DNA of 64,000 nt from Mesobacillus subterraneus (GCF_003937825.1 NZ_RSFW01000013.1:124001-188000), one strand, 5' to 3'. Shown: positions 41,397 to 50,728, counted from the stretch's first letter. Numbers and translations: made by a program. The notes: generated from the letters alone by a model not told the origin.

Positions 41397-44222
41397 ATGC
41401 TTGAGATTAAGCAGATTCATATAGATGTGTTGCCTGTTGCTGGTGGGCGGTATTTTTTGTGTGCTGAGGATTTTGATGGCCGGGACTTGAATATTTCAGA
41501 GTGGAAGAAGCTGTTGTTTTTTCGTCATAGGGAGAGTTATTACGGGACGATGCTGGATGGCGATAAGTGGGGTGCGACTGAGGGTGTGACGCTGAGTGCG
41601 TGGCAGCTTGTGACGCTGTTTGGCGAGGAGAGCTTCAATCGGCTTGTTGAGTGGGAGTGGGATGCTATCGGCGATGTTTGTCTGTCGACTGCCCACGCGA
41701 TTTATGATGCGATTCTTGCGAAGGAATGGCACCCTGATTTTGCACAGCTGGATGGCGAGGACTTCAGATGGAAGCTTCCTGAAAGCGTGCTGGATGAGTT
41801 CCATGAGCCGTTCTGGGAGGAAACGCTGAAGCTGAATGATGAGCAGCTTACCGTCAGATCATTCGTTGCCGACCTGTTCCACCATGCGCTCGAGTCCTAC
41901 TTCCATGAAAATGAAACGATGAAATACCTGCTTGGCGACAAGCTTGATGTCCTCCGGAAAAAGCAATTGTCAGCTTCGCAGCTGGCTGCCTATTTTGACG
42001 AGGACCGCTGGCTGGAGTGGATTGGCTTAAAAGAAACTTCTGCGCCATTTTCAATTGGGATGCGTCTGGAGGAGCCGCTCGATGATTTAGGTGACTGGAA
42101 GCTCGGGTTATTTTTGCGTGGAAAAGAAGAGCCGATGATGATCGAGGCCCGTGATTATGAAAGCTACCCAGCTGGCTGGGATGATTTTAGCGACAAGATT
42201 GAGGATGAAGAAAGGCGTCTCGCTGCCATTTTTCCATGGATTGAGGAGGATGGACGCCTGAAAGCTGAACTCACTGAGGATGAGGCATGGATGTTTTTAA
42301 CCGAGGCGAGCGAAACGCTGATTGCGCTCGGCATCGAGATCCTCCTCCCTTCGTGGTGGGAAGCGGTCAAGAACGCGAACTTGAAAGTGAAGGCGCGCTT
42401 GAAGGGACAGACTGGCTATCGCCGCTCGTTCGTCGGACTGAACGCAATGCTTGATTATGACTGGCGTTTTTCCATGAACGGAGTTGACCTTAGCGAGGAC
42501 GAGTTCCAGCGGTTGGTGAATGAAAAGCGCAGGCTTGTGTATCTGAAGGGCCGCTGGATCAAGCTCGACCACGGTTTCATCCGCCAGATCCAGGATTTGA
42601 TGAAAAAAGCCGACCAGGAGGGCTTGCATATCCGCGACCTGTTGCAGCAGGAGCTGTCTGATGAGGAAGAAGACGGCGACGGACTGGATGACCCACGGGC
42701 ATTCGCGAAAATCCAGATCGAGCTGAACCGCCACTGGAAGCAGATGATGAAACAGCTGTCGGAGACGAAGGAAATCCCGGATTCACCGGTGCCAGCTGGG
42801 CTGCATGGAGAACTCCGCCCATACCAGAAGCTCGGGATGAACTGGCTGCTGTTCCTGAGGAAGTATGGCTTCGGCGCTTTGCTGGCTGATGACATGGGTC
42901 TCGGGAAGACGATTCAGCTGATTTCGTATTTGCTGTCGGTGAAAGAGCAGGAAAACGACGGACACCCTGCTCTGATAATCTGCCCTACCTCCGTTCTCGG
43001 CAACTGGCAAAAAGAAGTCGAGCGCTTTGCCCCCGATTTGCGGGTTCATCTGCATTACGGGCCGACCCGACTGAAAGGCGAACTTTTTACAGAGGAAGCG
43101 ATGGCATCGGATATCGTGTTGACGTCGTATGGTTTGACACATCTTGATTTCGAGGAGCTTGAAGCTGTTGAATGGAGCAGCATCGCGATTGATGAGGCGC
43201 AGAATATAAAAAATGCCGATACGAAGCAGTCGCGTGCCGTCCGGAAGCTCAAGGGAAAGCACCACATCGCCCTGACCGGGACGCCGATGGAAAACCGACT
43301 GTCAGAGCTGTGGTCGATCTTTGATTTTACAAACAGAGGCTACCTGGGCAGCGCCGGCCAGTTCCAGAAGCAGTTCATTTTACCGATTGAAAAAGAAGAC
43401 AAGAAGGAAAAAATTTCGCAGCTGCAGTCGCTGATTAAGCCGTTCCTGCTGAGACGGACGAAGAAGGATGAAGAAGTCGCGCTCAATCTGCCTGACAAGG
43501 TCGAGCAGAAGGAATACTGCCCGCTGTCTGCAGAGCAGGCTTCTTTATATGAGCAGCTGGTGAAAGATACTTTTGCGCAGATTGAAACGTTGTCGAGTTT
43601 CGAGCGCAAGGGCTTGATTTTGCAGCTGTTGAGTCGGTTGAAGCAGTTGTGCAATCATCCGGCACTTTATTTGAAAGAGGAAAAACCTAAGCAGTTGATT
43701 GACCGGTCCGCGAAGATGGAGAAGATGATCGAGCTGGTCCGCGCCGTTTTGGATCAGGAAGAAAGCTGCATTATTTTTACCCAGTATATCGGAATGGGTG
43801 AAATGATTCAGACTGCGTTGAAAAAGGAATTCGGCATCGATGTTCCGTTCCTGAACGGCAGTCTGCCGAAGACGAAGCGCGACGAACTGATTGCAAGATT
43901 CCAGGACCGCGAATTCCCGGTGTTCCTGCTTTCACTGAAGGCTGGAGGTACGGGGCTCAACCTGACCGCAGCGAACCATGTTGTCCATTACGACCGCTGG
44001 TGGAATCCAGCCGTCGAGAACCAGGCAACCGACCGCGCCTACCGCATCGGCCAGAGCCGCTTCGTGCATGTGCACAAACTGATCAGCACCGGCACACTCG
44101 AAGAAAAAATCGACGCCATGCTCGAGAAAAAACAATCACTCAACGACCAGATCATCCAGAGCGACAGCTGGATCACCGAGCTGTCGACTGATGAATTGCA
44201 TGAGTTGGTGTTCTTGTCATAA
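41397..44222 (+). CDS. SNF2/Rad54-family DEAD-like helicase (HepA/RapA type)
   Basis: This 941-aa ATPase has an N-terminal SNF2-associated region (about 1-465), a SNF2 ATPase core with Walker A ADDMGLGKTIQ (near 500), the DEAQ box IDEAQNIKN (near 600) and the helicase C-terminal domain with SLKAGGTGLNLTAANHV and DRAYRIGQ. It likely remodels nucleoprotein complexes, as in B. subtilis YwqA. GAGGAGG precedes the ATG. Its neighbour is a SWIM protein, the usual partner. Confidence 0.93.
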   Translation: MLEIKQIHIDVLPVAGGRYFLCAEDFDGRDLNISEWKKLLFFRHRESYYGTMLDGDKWGATEGVTLSAWQLVTLFGEESFNRLVEWEWDAIGDVCLSTAHAIYDAILAKEWHPDFAQLDGEDFRWKLPESVLDEFHEPFWEETLKLNDEQLTVRSFVADLFHHALESYFHENETMKYLLGDKLDVLRKKQLSASQLAAYFDEDRWLEWIGLKETSAPFSIGMRLEEPLDDLGDWKLGLFLRGKEEPMMIEARDYESYPAGWDDFSDKIEDEERRLAAIFPWIEEDGRLKAELTEDEAWMFLTEASETLIALGIEILLPSWWEAVKNANLKVKARLKGQTGYRRSFVGLNAMLDYDWRFSMNGVDLSEDEFQRLVNEKRRLVYLKGRWIKLDHGFIRQIQDLMKKADQEGLHIRDLLQQELSDEEEDGDGLDDPRAFAKIQIELNRHWKQMMKQLSETKEIPDSPVPAGLHGELRPYQKLGMNWLLFLRKYGFGALLADDMGLGKTIQLISYLLSVKEQENDGHPALIICPTSVLGNWQKEVERFAPDLRVHLHYGPTRLKGELFTEEAMASDIVLTSYGLTHLDFEELEAVEWSSIAIDEAQNIKNADTKQSRAVRKLKGKHHIALTGTPMENRLSELWSIFDFTNRGYLGSAGQFQKQFILPIEKEDKKEKISQLQSLIKPFLLRRTKKDEEVALNLPDKVEQKEYCPLSAEQASLYEQLVKDTFAQIETLSSFERKGLILQLLSRLKQLCNHPALYLKEEKPKQLIDRSAKMEKMIELVRAVLDQEESCIIFTQYIGMGEMIQTALKKEFGIDVPFLNGSLPKTKRDELIARFQDREFPVFLLSLKAGGTGLNLTAANHVVHYDRWWNPAVENQATDRAYRIGQSRFVHVHKLISTGTLEEKIDAMLEKKQSLNDQIIQSDSWITELSTDELHELVFLS

Positions 44223-44286
44223 AACAGAGGGACGGTTCTCCTGATTCTTCCAATGGAAGAATCAGGAGAACCGTCTCCGTGTTTTT
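44221..44286. repeat. GGGACGGT palindrome, full copy
   Basis: ACAGAGGGACGGTTCTCCTGA and TCAGGAGAACCGTCTCCGTG arms flank TTCTTCCAATGGAAGAA. It lies between the SNF2 stop and the next convergent gene. Confidence 0.85.
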
Positions 44287-44296
44287 ACCCGTGTTT

Positions 44297-45094
44297 TTAA
44301 TCAGTTACAGCATGGAAGGTAAGTTTTTCGTTGGTTTTCCAAAATGTCAGGTCGAAGCTTTGTGCGCCTTCATGGAAGCTGCCTGTCATTTTGACTTCTT
44401 TTCCATCTTTAATGGTGTGTAATTTCAACATGTGACCGTCTGTTATGCCATTTAGCTCGTAAACGGTTTCTTCCCCTGTGTTAGTCCTCATAAGCAGGGT
44501 GCCCGTTAATTCACCTTGCAGTAAGGCTTCATCAATTTTGATGAATAATTCATAGGAACCATCCTTAGAGGTGTGAAGGTATCCATAAACTTGACGGAGT
44601 TCGGAGAAGAATGTCTTCAAACGGTTGTTTTCTTTTTCTTCTGCGTGATAATTCAACAGCGCATCAACATATTCTCTGAGTTCTTGCTGATTAACAGGAT
44701 TATATAATGCACTTCCTGCTTCCCCATTCTTTTGGACGGTAAGGTGCGGCACTGAAAACCAGGCATTGAACGTGATCACTTGACCCTCCACTTTCACCTT
44801 GAACTTATATCCTTTCTCGGTCCTCTCTCCAGTAAGCGGGTACTTTTTTTCCTCAATAAAGGGTACTTCCCCAGTTTCTTCCATGAGCTTTTGCAGATGA
44901 TAACTTCCTTGCACCTGCCCATTTCGGGTCTTTAAGTCAAACCAATAGAGCATGCCATTATCAGTGTACACAAAGGCGTCGGACTGGTTTAACGGATCAT
45001 TCCGGTTTTTCCACTCCGCTATAGCCCACCAAAAAACTGCACCCATCAAGATGGCTATTAACGTCATTACACCCCAACTTTTTAAGCTTTTCAT
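44297..45094 (-). CDS. Membrane-anchored protein of unknown function
   Basis: This 265-aa protein has one N-terminal helix (SWGVMTLIAILMGAVFWWAI) and a beta-rich extracytoplasmic part. No family recognised. The ATG at 45094 follows GGGGGGACA; five extra codons upstream overlap that site. It is flanked on both sides by GGGACGGT repeats, so it is probably monocistronic. Confidence 0.65.
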   Translation of the reverse strand: MKSLKSWGVMTLIAILMGAVFWWAIAEWKNRNDPLNQSDAFVYTDNGMLYWFDLKTRNGQVQGSYHLQKLMEETGEVPFIEEKKYPLTGERTEKGYKFKVKVEGQVITFNAWFSVPHLTVQKNGEAGSALYNPVNQQELREYVDALLNYHAEEKENNRLKTFFSELRQVYGYLHTSKDGSYELFIKIDEALLQGELTGTLLMRTNTGEETVYELNGITDGHMLKLHTIKDGKEVKMTGSFHEGAQSFDLTFWKTNEKLTFHAVTD

Positions 45095-45107
45095 TGAATG
45101 TCCCCCC

Positions 45108-45184
45108 AAAAACAGAGGGACGGTTCTAGTGTTTTCAATCGTTAACCGGAACGAAGGAAAAACACAAGAACCGCCCGCGTGTTA
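45108..45184. repeat. GGGACGGT palindrome, diverged copy
   Basis: AACAGAGGGACGGTTCTAGTG and the inverse AACACAAGAACCGCCCGCGTG flank a 33-nt unpaired interior. It overlaps the stop of the Ig/cell-wall-binding protein gene. Confidence 0.75.
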
Positions 45185-47809
45185 TTTTTTATACAGGACG
45201 CCTTTGGAGTTGAAGTAATACCATTTTCCACTGATTTTTTTCTTGCCGGTTTGCATGACTCCTTTGCTGTCGAAGTAATACTTTTTCCCGCTAAGGGTAA
45301 GCCACCCTTTCGTCATTACTCCGCTGGAATTGAAGTAATACTTCTTCTTGCTGATTGTTTCCCAGCCAGTTTGCATGACCCCTTTGCTGTCGAAGTAGTA
45401 CTTTTTCCCGCTCAACGTCAGCCAGCCTTTTGTCATTACTCCGCTGGAATTGAAATAATACTTCTTCTTGCTGATCGTTTCCCAGCCGGTCTGCATGACA
45501 CCGGTGCTGTCGAAGTAGTATTTTTTCCCGCTCAATGTCAGCCAACCTGTCCTCATGACACCATAGCTGTCAAAGTAATACTTTTTCCCAGACAGCGTTA
45601 GCCAGCCTTTGTGCATGATTCCATTCGAAAGGAAGTAATACTTCTTGCTGCCTAGCTGTAACCAGCCTTTTTTCATCTGTCCTGTGACAGGGTCATAATA
45701 GTACTGATTGCCTGAAGAATCTTTATGCCATCCGCTTGGGGCTTTCCAGGTAACTGTGACAACAATTTCCTTGCTCCATTGTCCTTGATCATTATTCACT
45801 AGAATAGAGACAGGGACTCCCGTTTGCAAAGGCTCGATCTTCAGTTGGAAATATCCCGATGAATTCGCCTGAACAACATAGAAGACATTGGAAATCGTTA
45901 TGTTCACAAAAGCATTCGGTTCTGTTTTTCCTGTGATGAGTGTGGTTTGGGTCGTAATTGGATCTACCGTCAATGGCAGAGGATCTGGCAGGTCGATTAC
46001 CTTTACAATCAGGCTGTTTTCATTCCCGGCAGCATCAGACGCTAAAATGACCAGTTCAGTTCCTGGCGGCTGCATCGGAATCTGGACTGCAAATGTTCCA
46101 TCTTCTCCTGATTCTCCCTTGCCTATTTCAATCCCGTTTTGCATGATTTTGATTATTGCTCCCGGTTCAGCAAAACCAAATACGTATTTGGATTCCTCGG
46201 TTACGTACCTTGCCCAATCAATGTTCAGGCCCGGGGCCGTGACATCTTTTACTGTAAGAACAACAGGCTCACTCATGTTCCCTGCGGCATCTTCTGCTAC
46301 TATCACTAACACTGTTCCAGCTTTGAAAGGCTCTGGGAGATTTAGTGTGAAGTTTCCATCCTGGCTGGCCTGCGTCTCAACTCCTTGCTTAAGCACCATG
46401 ATTTTCGAACCTGGTTCCGCAGTCCCTTGTATTACGGTTGTTTGGTCTGTAATTTCAGTTTTGATTTCAGGCGAAGACGGCGGATGCTCATCTACTACAG
46501 TCATGATGGTACTATCACTTTTGTTTCCCGCAATATCGATTGCCTGGACTTCTATCCTTGTTCCAGCTGGTTGTGGTTTAATTTTTACTGTAAAACTGCC
46601 GCTAGCGCCGGCTGTGAATGTCTCCATTTTTTCAGAGCCATTGATTATGACTATGATCGATACACCTGGTTCCGCGTTACCTGTCACTTGTTCATCCTGA
46701 TCATTTACCTTATTGACAACCGGAGCATCCGGCGCAGTCTTATCGATTACAGTCGTTATGGCTAGTGAACTTTCTCTGCCGAAGCTGTCTACTGCTTTAA
46801 CCTGAAGAGTCGTGCCTGCTCTCTGACCTGGAATGTTAATCTTGAAGGTTCCATCTGATGCGGATTGTCCCTCCCCAATCAACGTATTTTCCTTCCAGAC
46901 CATCACGGTTGCATCTGCATCTGTAAAGCCCGATATCATTTTGTCGGCATCACTTACTTCCTCCACTACCGGTGCTTCGAGCTCCCCAAACGGCAGGCCG
47001 TTGTTAAAAGGCTTGTAGGCAATTGGGTTAACATTCACGACGGCTTTATTATCATCTCGCGCACCATCAAGTATTCTTTTGTTCATCAAGGATGAATCGG
47101 TCGTACTCCAGTAATTATTTGCAGCATCGTATGTAAGCCCCGCTCCCTTATCCATTTCTATGAAAAAGCTTGGAAACCCAAAGAAGTTGTTCTCTGTTAT
47201 GGTTGTATTGGCACTCTTACAGTTTGGATCGCTGCACATTAATTCGATGGAAGGGTTATAATCCTCTTCATTAAAGAAGGTGTTCCCTTTTATCAGAGTT
47301 TTGGCCGGTCCATCAAATAAAGAAAGGTAGGCACCGCTGTTAAATAGGTTATGTTCTATAACATTATCAACCTTGGGCTCTCTTAGAAAAACCTGTCCCC
47401 TGGAAAATTCATTGTTTTTGAGAATCACTTCCCGTTCGGAAGCCGTTAGGAGAAAACCAGGATCCGACCTGCTAAGCTTCGCATTCTCAATCTGTATCGA
47501 CATGCCGTCGAAGCTTATTCCTTTAATTATGACATCCTTTATTGAAACTTTATCTTGCTCTGTTCCCAGGACCTTAAGCTTTCCTCTCACATCGATCCAG
47601 GAACCGGTACTGCCAATGATTTCGACACCAGGCTCGACAGTTAAAGTCACACCCGGGTCTATTCCAATGGTGCCAACCCTATAGGGTGAGCCCTCCTTCG
47701 TCCATGTTGTATTCTCCTTGATATTATTCGCAATCGTATCAGCATACACCTGAGGAAACCCAATAGCTAAAACAACAAAAAACACTATGCCAGCAATGAC
47801 CTTTTTCAC
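45182..47809 (-). CDS. Secreted beta-helix, Ig-like and cell-wall-binding-repeat protein
   Basis: This 875-aa exported protein starts at the GTG at 47809 behind AAAGGGAAG, giving a clean signal peptide (KKVIAGIVFFVVLAIG to VYA). The N-terminal 250 residues look like a right-handed beta-helix with right-handed parallel repeats (NNEFSRG, HNLFNSG, GNTFF). About five Ig-like modules follow (each ending A-x-D-x-A-G-N), then nine 20-residue cell-wall-binding repeats of the pattern KKYYFDSxGVMxTGW, similar to choline-binding or glucan-binding repeats. It likely anchors on the wall surface. The DNA encoding the repeats has a near-identical 120-bp duplication. Confidence 0.85.
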   Translation of the reverse strand: MKKVIAGIVFFVVLAIGFPQVYADTIANNIKENTTWTKEGSPYRVGTIGIDPGVTLTVEPGVEIIGSTGSWIDVRGKLKVLGTEQDKVSIKDVIIKGISFDGMSIQIENAKLSRSDPGFLLTASEREVILKNNEFSRGQVFLREPKVDNVIEHNLFNSGAYLSLFDGPAKTLIKGNTFFNEEDYNPSIELMCSDPNCKSANTTITENNFFGFPSFFIEMDKGAGLTYDAANNYWSTTDSSLMNKRILDGARDDNKAVVNVNPIAYKPFNNGLPFGELEAPVVEEVSDADKMISGFTDADATVMVWKENTLIGEGQSASDGTFKINIPGQRAGTTLQVKAVDSFGRESSLAITTVIDKTAPDAPVVNKVNDQDEQVTGNAEPGVSIIVIINGSEKMETFTAGASGSFTVKIKPQPAGTRIEVQAIDIAGNKSDSTIMTVVDEHPPSSPEIKTEITDQTTVIQGTAEPGSKIMVLKQGVETQASQDGNFTLNLPEPFKAGTVLVIVAEDAAGNMSEPVVLTVKDVTAPGLNIDWARYVTEESKYVFGFAEPGAIIKIMQNGIEIGKGESGEDGTFAVQIPMQPPGTELVILASDAAGNENSLIVKVIDLPDPLPLTVDPITTQTTLITGKTEPNAFVNITISNVFYVVQANSSGYFQLKIEPLQTGVPVSILVNNDQGQWSKEIVVTVTWKAPSGWHKDSSGNQYYYDPVTGQMKKGWLQLGSKKYYFLSNGIMHKGWLTLSGKKYYFDSYGVMRTGWLTLSGKKYYFDSTGVMQTGWETISKKKYYFNSSGVMTKGWLTLSGKKYYFDSKGVMQTGWETISKKKYYFNSSGVMTKGWLTLSGKKYYFDSKGVMQTGKKKISGKWYYFNSKGVLYKK
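45240..45680 (-). repeat. Tandem 60/120-bp coding repeats of the wall-binding region
   Basis: The segments near 45315-45434 and 45435-45554 are nearly identical over 120 bp (two repeat units), more similar than neighbouring units. This points to recent unit duplication and possible length variation between strains. Confidence 0.8.
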
Positions 47810-47913
47810 ATACACTTCCCTTTCCAATAACATTATAAAATTACTAAAATTTTGATGTTTTCTGTATATATTATACTTTGCTAGAGGTGAAAAAAGAAGG
47901 GACTATGGGTGCA

Positions 47914-47980
47914 GAAAAACAGAGAGACGGTTCTCCTGATTTTTCCAATGGAAGAAACAGGAGAACCGTCCCCGTGTTTC
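47914..47980. repeat. GGGACGGT palindrome, full copy
   Basis: AACAGAGAGACGGTTCTCCTG and CAGGAGAACCGTCCCCGTG arms flank ATTTTTCCAATGGAAGAAA. It lies upstream of the beta-helix gene. Confidence 0.85.
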
Positions 47981-47984
47981 ACAT

Positions 47985-48010
47985 AAAAAAAACCGGCTTG
48001 GTCAGCCGGC
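47985..48010 (-). terminator. Terminator after the ssb operon
   Basis: CCGGCT and AGCCGG arms around a GACC-type loop, followed on the minus strand by eight Ts. About 100 bp past the stop at 48109; the interval holds no gene. Confidence 0.85.
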
Positions 48011-48108
48011 ATCAAGTTTGAGGGTTATTGGAGATCGGGTTTATTGATTTTCTCTTTTAAAGGTTCTGTGAGGGAATTAGGAGGAATGTTCGCAAGTGTT
48101 GTTTGGAC

Positions 48109-48315
48109 CTATTTCCGCACATATTCTTTTGTGCTGGTGCTTGGTCGTGGAGGTTCGGCAATAAAGGAGTAGACACGATGGATTTGCTGTTCTTTGGAGG
48201 CGATTTCGAGCTGGTGGACACGCTTGGTGAGTTCATCGACCTTCTCATTGTTTTTTCCTACCATTTTGATCAGGCTGACCAGCAGCTTTTCGATGGTTTC
48301 GGTTTCGTTAGGCAA
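48109..48315 (-). CDS. Small coiled-coil protein downstream of ssb
   Basis: A 68-aa peptide with a leucine/valine heptad helix (KLLVSLIKMVGKNNEKVDEL) and a polar tail. Its ATG overlaps the ssb stop by 8 bp, so it is translationally coupled. No family recognised, though a small gene in this position is seen in the B. subtilis ywp region. Confidence 0.65.
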   Translation of the reverse strand: MPNETETIEKLLVSLIKMVGKNNEKVDELTKRVHQLEIASKEQQIHRVYSFIAEPPRPSTSTKEYVRK

Positions 48316-48709
48316 AAGGAAGCTCCTCTCTTTGCGGCGGCGGCGCTTGGGGAACAGGTTGCTGCTGGTTTGTTTCTCTGCTGCCCGCCGGTTTTGAGCT
48401 TAAGAATCTTACTCCCTCGGCTACGACTTCTGTCACATAGACTCGTTTGCCTTCCTGATTGTCATAATGACGTGTCTGGATTCGTCCCGTCACACCGAGC
48501 ACAGAACCCTTTTTACAGTAATTCGAGGTATTTTCCGCTGTTTTGCCCCAGAGGATGCAGTGGACAAAATCTGCGTCGATTTCTCCGCTGGCATTCTTGT
48601 AGTGCCGGTTCACAGCCAGGGTAATGTTTGAAACTGCCTTGCCGTCCGGCGTCCACCTAAGGTCGGGGTCCTTTGTCAATCTGCCCACGAGCGTTACTTG
48701 ATTGATCAC
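48308..48709 (-). CDS. ssbB: Single-stranded DNA-binding protein, SsbB-like
   Basis: This 133-aa OB-fold protein binds ssDNA. It opens with INQVTLVGRLTKDPDLRWTP and contains FVHCILWGKTAEN. The tail is short with EELPFA rather than the long acidic tail of SsbA, matching the competence-associated SsbB type. The start is GTG after GGAGATG. It sits divergent from ywpF as in B. subtilis, which supports orthology. Confidence 0.9.
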   Translation of the reverse strand: MINQVTLVGRLTKDPDLRWTPDGKAVSNITLAVNRHYKNASGEIDADFVHCILWGKTAENTSNYCKKGSVLGVTGRIQTRHYDNQEGKRVYVTEVVAEGVRFLSSKPAGSRETNQQQPVPQAPPPQREELPFA

Positions 48710-48930
48710 CTTCTCATCTCCTTTCTCTGTTATATCAGTATAATAGTCCTATTCACTGAGGGAGTAAAATCGCGAAAATTGTTATTTCATCTTTAAAAAT
48801 GACCTTGGAAGCAATGAATTGTCGTTCATAACTCAATTTTCACGATACACCATAGGCCCAAAATTGATTTTTAGCAATTCAGAAATTTTTTTTCGACAAA
48901 CTGACTTCTTTTCGTTTTCGGGCTTTGCTA

Positions 48931-48939
48931 TGTTATAAT
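48931..48939 (+). promoter_or_regulatory. ywpF promoter, extended -10
   Basis: TGTTATAAT is a TG-extended -10 (TATAAT at 48934-48939), 30 bp ahead of the start. The -35 region is weak. Confidence 0.6.
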
Positions 48940-48968
48940 TTGGACAAGTATTTCGGGAGGTGGTTGAC

Positions 48969-49412
48969 ATGAAAACGTTTAAGTTGATTTCAATACAGCT
49001 TGCTGATGATGATGCTTTAGTGGATATCGAGATAGAAGACGGCCTGATTATCAATAAAGAGGATGAGAAAGGAACGTGGCTGGTTGAGGTTTTTACCGAC
49101 CATAAATACATTCCTTACTTCCAGGATGCTTGCGACAACGACAAAGAAATCATCGTCCAAGTCGTCATCACCAAACGAGAGAACGATCCGGCTGCTTTCA
49201 TCACAAAGGTTTGCTGTGTGAAAAAGCTGAAAAAGCACGCCAGCATCCTTCTAACAGGAAAGCTGACAAAGCCAAAGAGCGACTATCCGGAGAAGCTGCT
49301 GGAATATCTCCTAGACAAAGGATATACTGGTGAAGAATTGCTATCAGAGTTCAAGGATAAAATCATAACCAGGCCGCAGATCCTGCAGCCAAAGAAAGCT
49401 CCCGCTAATTAA
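48969..49412 (+). CDS. ywpF: YwpF-family protein
   Basis: This 147-aa cytosolic protein matches the YwpF family of Bacillaceae (KTFKLISIQLADDD at the start; basic lysine-rich middle; LLEYLLDKGYTGEELLSEF near the end). Function is unknown. The ATG at 48969, 7 nt after GGGAGG, is favoured over the GTG at 48960, which overlaps that site. Position next to ssb and fabZ is as in B. subtilis. Confidence 0.85.
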   Translation: MKTFKLISIQLADDDALVDIEIEDGLIINKEDEKGTWLVEVFTDHKYIPYFQDACDNDKEIIVQVVITKRENDPAAFITKVCCVKKLKKHASILLTGKLTKPKSDYPEKLLEYLLDKGYTGEELLSEFKDKIITRPQILQPKKAPAN

Positions 49413-49426
49413 GCTGGAGCTTTTTG
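49395..49426 (+). terminator. ywpF terminator
   Basis: AAAGCTCC and GGAGCTTT arms followed by TTTG; the loop holds the ywpF stop codon. Confidence 0.8.
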
Positions 49427-49431
49427 TTCGC

Positions 49432-49460
49432 AAAAAAAGGACAGGAATCAAATCCTGCCC
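49432..49460 (-). terminator. Terminator of the acidic lipoprotein gene
   Basis: GGGCAGGA and TCCTGTCC arms (one G-U) followed by seven Ts on the minus strand. Confidence 0.85.
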
Positions 49461-49469
49461 GTTTTCATA

Positions 49470-49733
49470 TTAGCGATCCTGCTCGTCTTCATCCTGCATA
49501 TCAAGGTTGTCCTCGACAGCATCTTCACCAGGCGTGTTGTCATCCTCCATCATATCGCCGTCATTATCTGTGTTGATGTCGTTATTCTCGCCGTTCATGT
49601 CGCCATTTTGGTCGGCAGGATTCTCAACATCCACATCATCATTCGGAGGCGGATCCTGGTCGTTCGCACAACCTGCAAGGAACATAGCCGATAGCAATGA
49701 GCCACCGATTAACATCAATAGCTTTTTCTTCAT
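49470..49733 (-). CDS. Small acidic lipoprotein, 87 aa
   Basis: A signal peptide with lipobox FLAGC (Cys22) is followed by a tail almost wholly of Asp, Glu, Asn and Gly with few hydrophobics. It may bind cations or simply be disordered on the membrane exterior. AAAGGGG precedes the ATG. No family recognised. Confidence 0.75.
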   Translation of the reverse strand: MKKKLLMLIGGSLLSAMFLAGCANDQDPPPNDDVDVENPADQNGDMNGENNDINTDNDGDMMEDDNTPGEDAVEDNLDMQDEDEQDR

Positions 49734-49740
49734 GAGTAAA

Positions 49741-50220
49741 AGCCCCTTTCAATTAGTAGGAATTTTTGAGACCTGTTGCACGGGTCTGCTGTTATGTTGC
49801 CCACCAATGAAAAAAACTTGCATAGTTTTTTGTCTTTTTTTGTTAAAAATAGAATCTAGGCCTAGGCCGGTGATTAAATTTGATTTTTATCATTATCAAT
49901 TCGGAGAAACTGCCATTTATAAAGGTAAATCCTGCTGTACTCATAGCGATTTGACCAACTTGAAAAATTATTCTCTTAATCAGATAAGATAATTGCACGA
50001 ACGATCGAGTTAATTACGCAATCGTAACCTCTAATTGCGTGATCAACATCCGTAATTGCACAGAAACTCTTCAGAATTGCACCGTTTCCCTAATAATGTA
50101 AAAAACAGGACTCAGACTACACACCTGAATCCTGCTTTTTTACGCAAGTTACCCGAATTACATCCCCGGATCCTGCATTTTACGCAAAAATTCGAATTAC
50201 ACTCCAAGCCCTGTTGCACA
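49741..50220. repeat. Non-coding gap with a 21-bp periodic array, AATTGC type
   Basis: AATTGC/AATTAC recurs at 49991, 50012, 50033, 50054 and 50075, exactly 21 bp apart, with variable sequence between. Related words TTACGCA and AATTACA continue to about 50215 with less regular spacing. No gene with a ribosome site is present in the gap. The period equals that of the array at 17514, though the core word differs. Confidence 0.8.
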
Positions 50221-50244
50221 AAAAAACCCGGAATCCATCCGGGT
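50221..50244 (-). terminator. fabZ terminator
   Basis: ACCCGGA and TCCGGGT arms, then a T-run on the minus strand, immediately after the fabZ stop. Confidence 0.9.
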
Positions 50245-50249
50245 CCTCC

Positions 50250-50672
50250 TTATTTTATCGCAAACGTAATCTCAGCTTCACAAGCAAGCTCTCCGTCAAC
50301 AGTGGCAATAGCCTTCCCTTTGCCGATTGGCCCGCGGAGTTTGATCATTTCGACTTCCAACCGTAGCTGGTCGCCTGGTTTTACTTGTCTTTTAAAACGG
50401 CAGTTGTCAATGCCGGCGAAGAAGCCGATTTTGCCGCGGTTTTCTTCGAGCTTCAGGACGGCTACTGCTCCTACCTGTGCCAGTGCTTCAACGATCAATA
50501 CGCCTGGCATAACAGGATAATCCGGGAAGTGGCCGTTAAAGAACTCTTCGTTCGCTGTCACATTTTTGATGCCGACTGCGCGCTTTCCTTCTTCAATTTC
50601 GAGAATTTTATCAACGAGCAGAAACGGGTAGCGGTGCGGGATGATTTCTTTGATTTGAGTGATATCCATCAT
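50250..50672 (-). CDS. fabZ: 3-hydroxyacyl-ACP dehydratase
   Basis: This 140-aa hot-dog-fold enzyme dehydrates 3-hydroxyacyl-ACP in fatty-acid elongation. The catalytic His is in [20 protein letters not shown] (His52-like) and the Glu in the same segment. [13 protein letters not shown] is the standard N-terminus. AGGAGGT precedes the first of two adjacent ATG codons. Its neighbours match the B. subtilis ywpB-flhPO-mbl order. Confidence 0.96.
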   Translation of the reverse strand: MMDITQIKEIIPHRYPFLLVDKILEIEEGKRAVGIKNVTANEEFFNGHFPDYPVMPGVLIVEALAQVGAVAVLKLEENRGKIGFFAGIDNCRFKRQVKPGDQLRLEVEMIKLRGPIGKGKAIATVDGELACEAEITFAIK

Positions 50673-50728
50673 AATTTAGTACCTCCTACTAATACTTACT
50701 AACCATTGTACTAAAAAACCCAAATAAA

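Noticed and set aside
48720-48900. Possible ComK boxes (AAAA-N5-TTTT) ahead of ssb
   Set aside because: One good AT-box (AAAATTGATTTTT near 48855) is seen, but no partner at the required spacing could be fixed in such AT-rich DNA.
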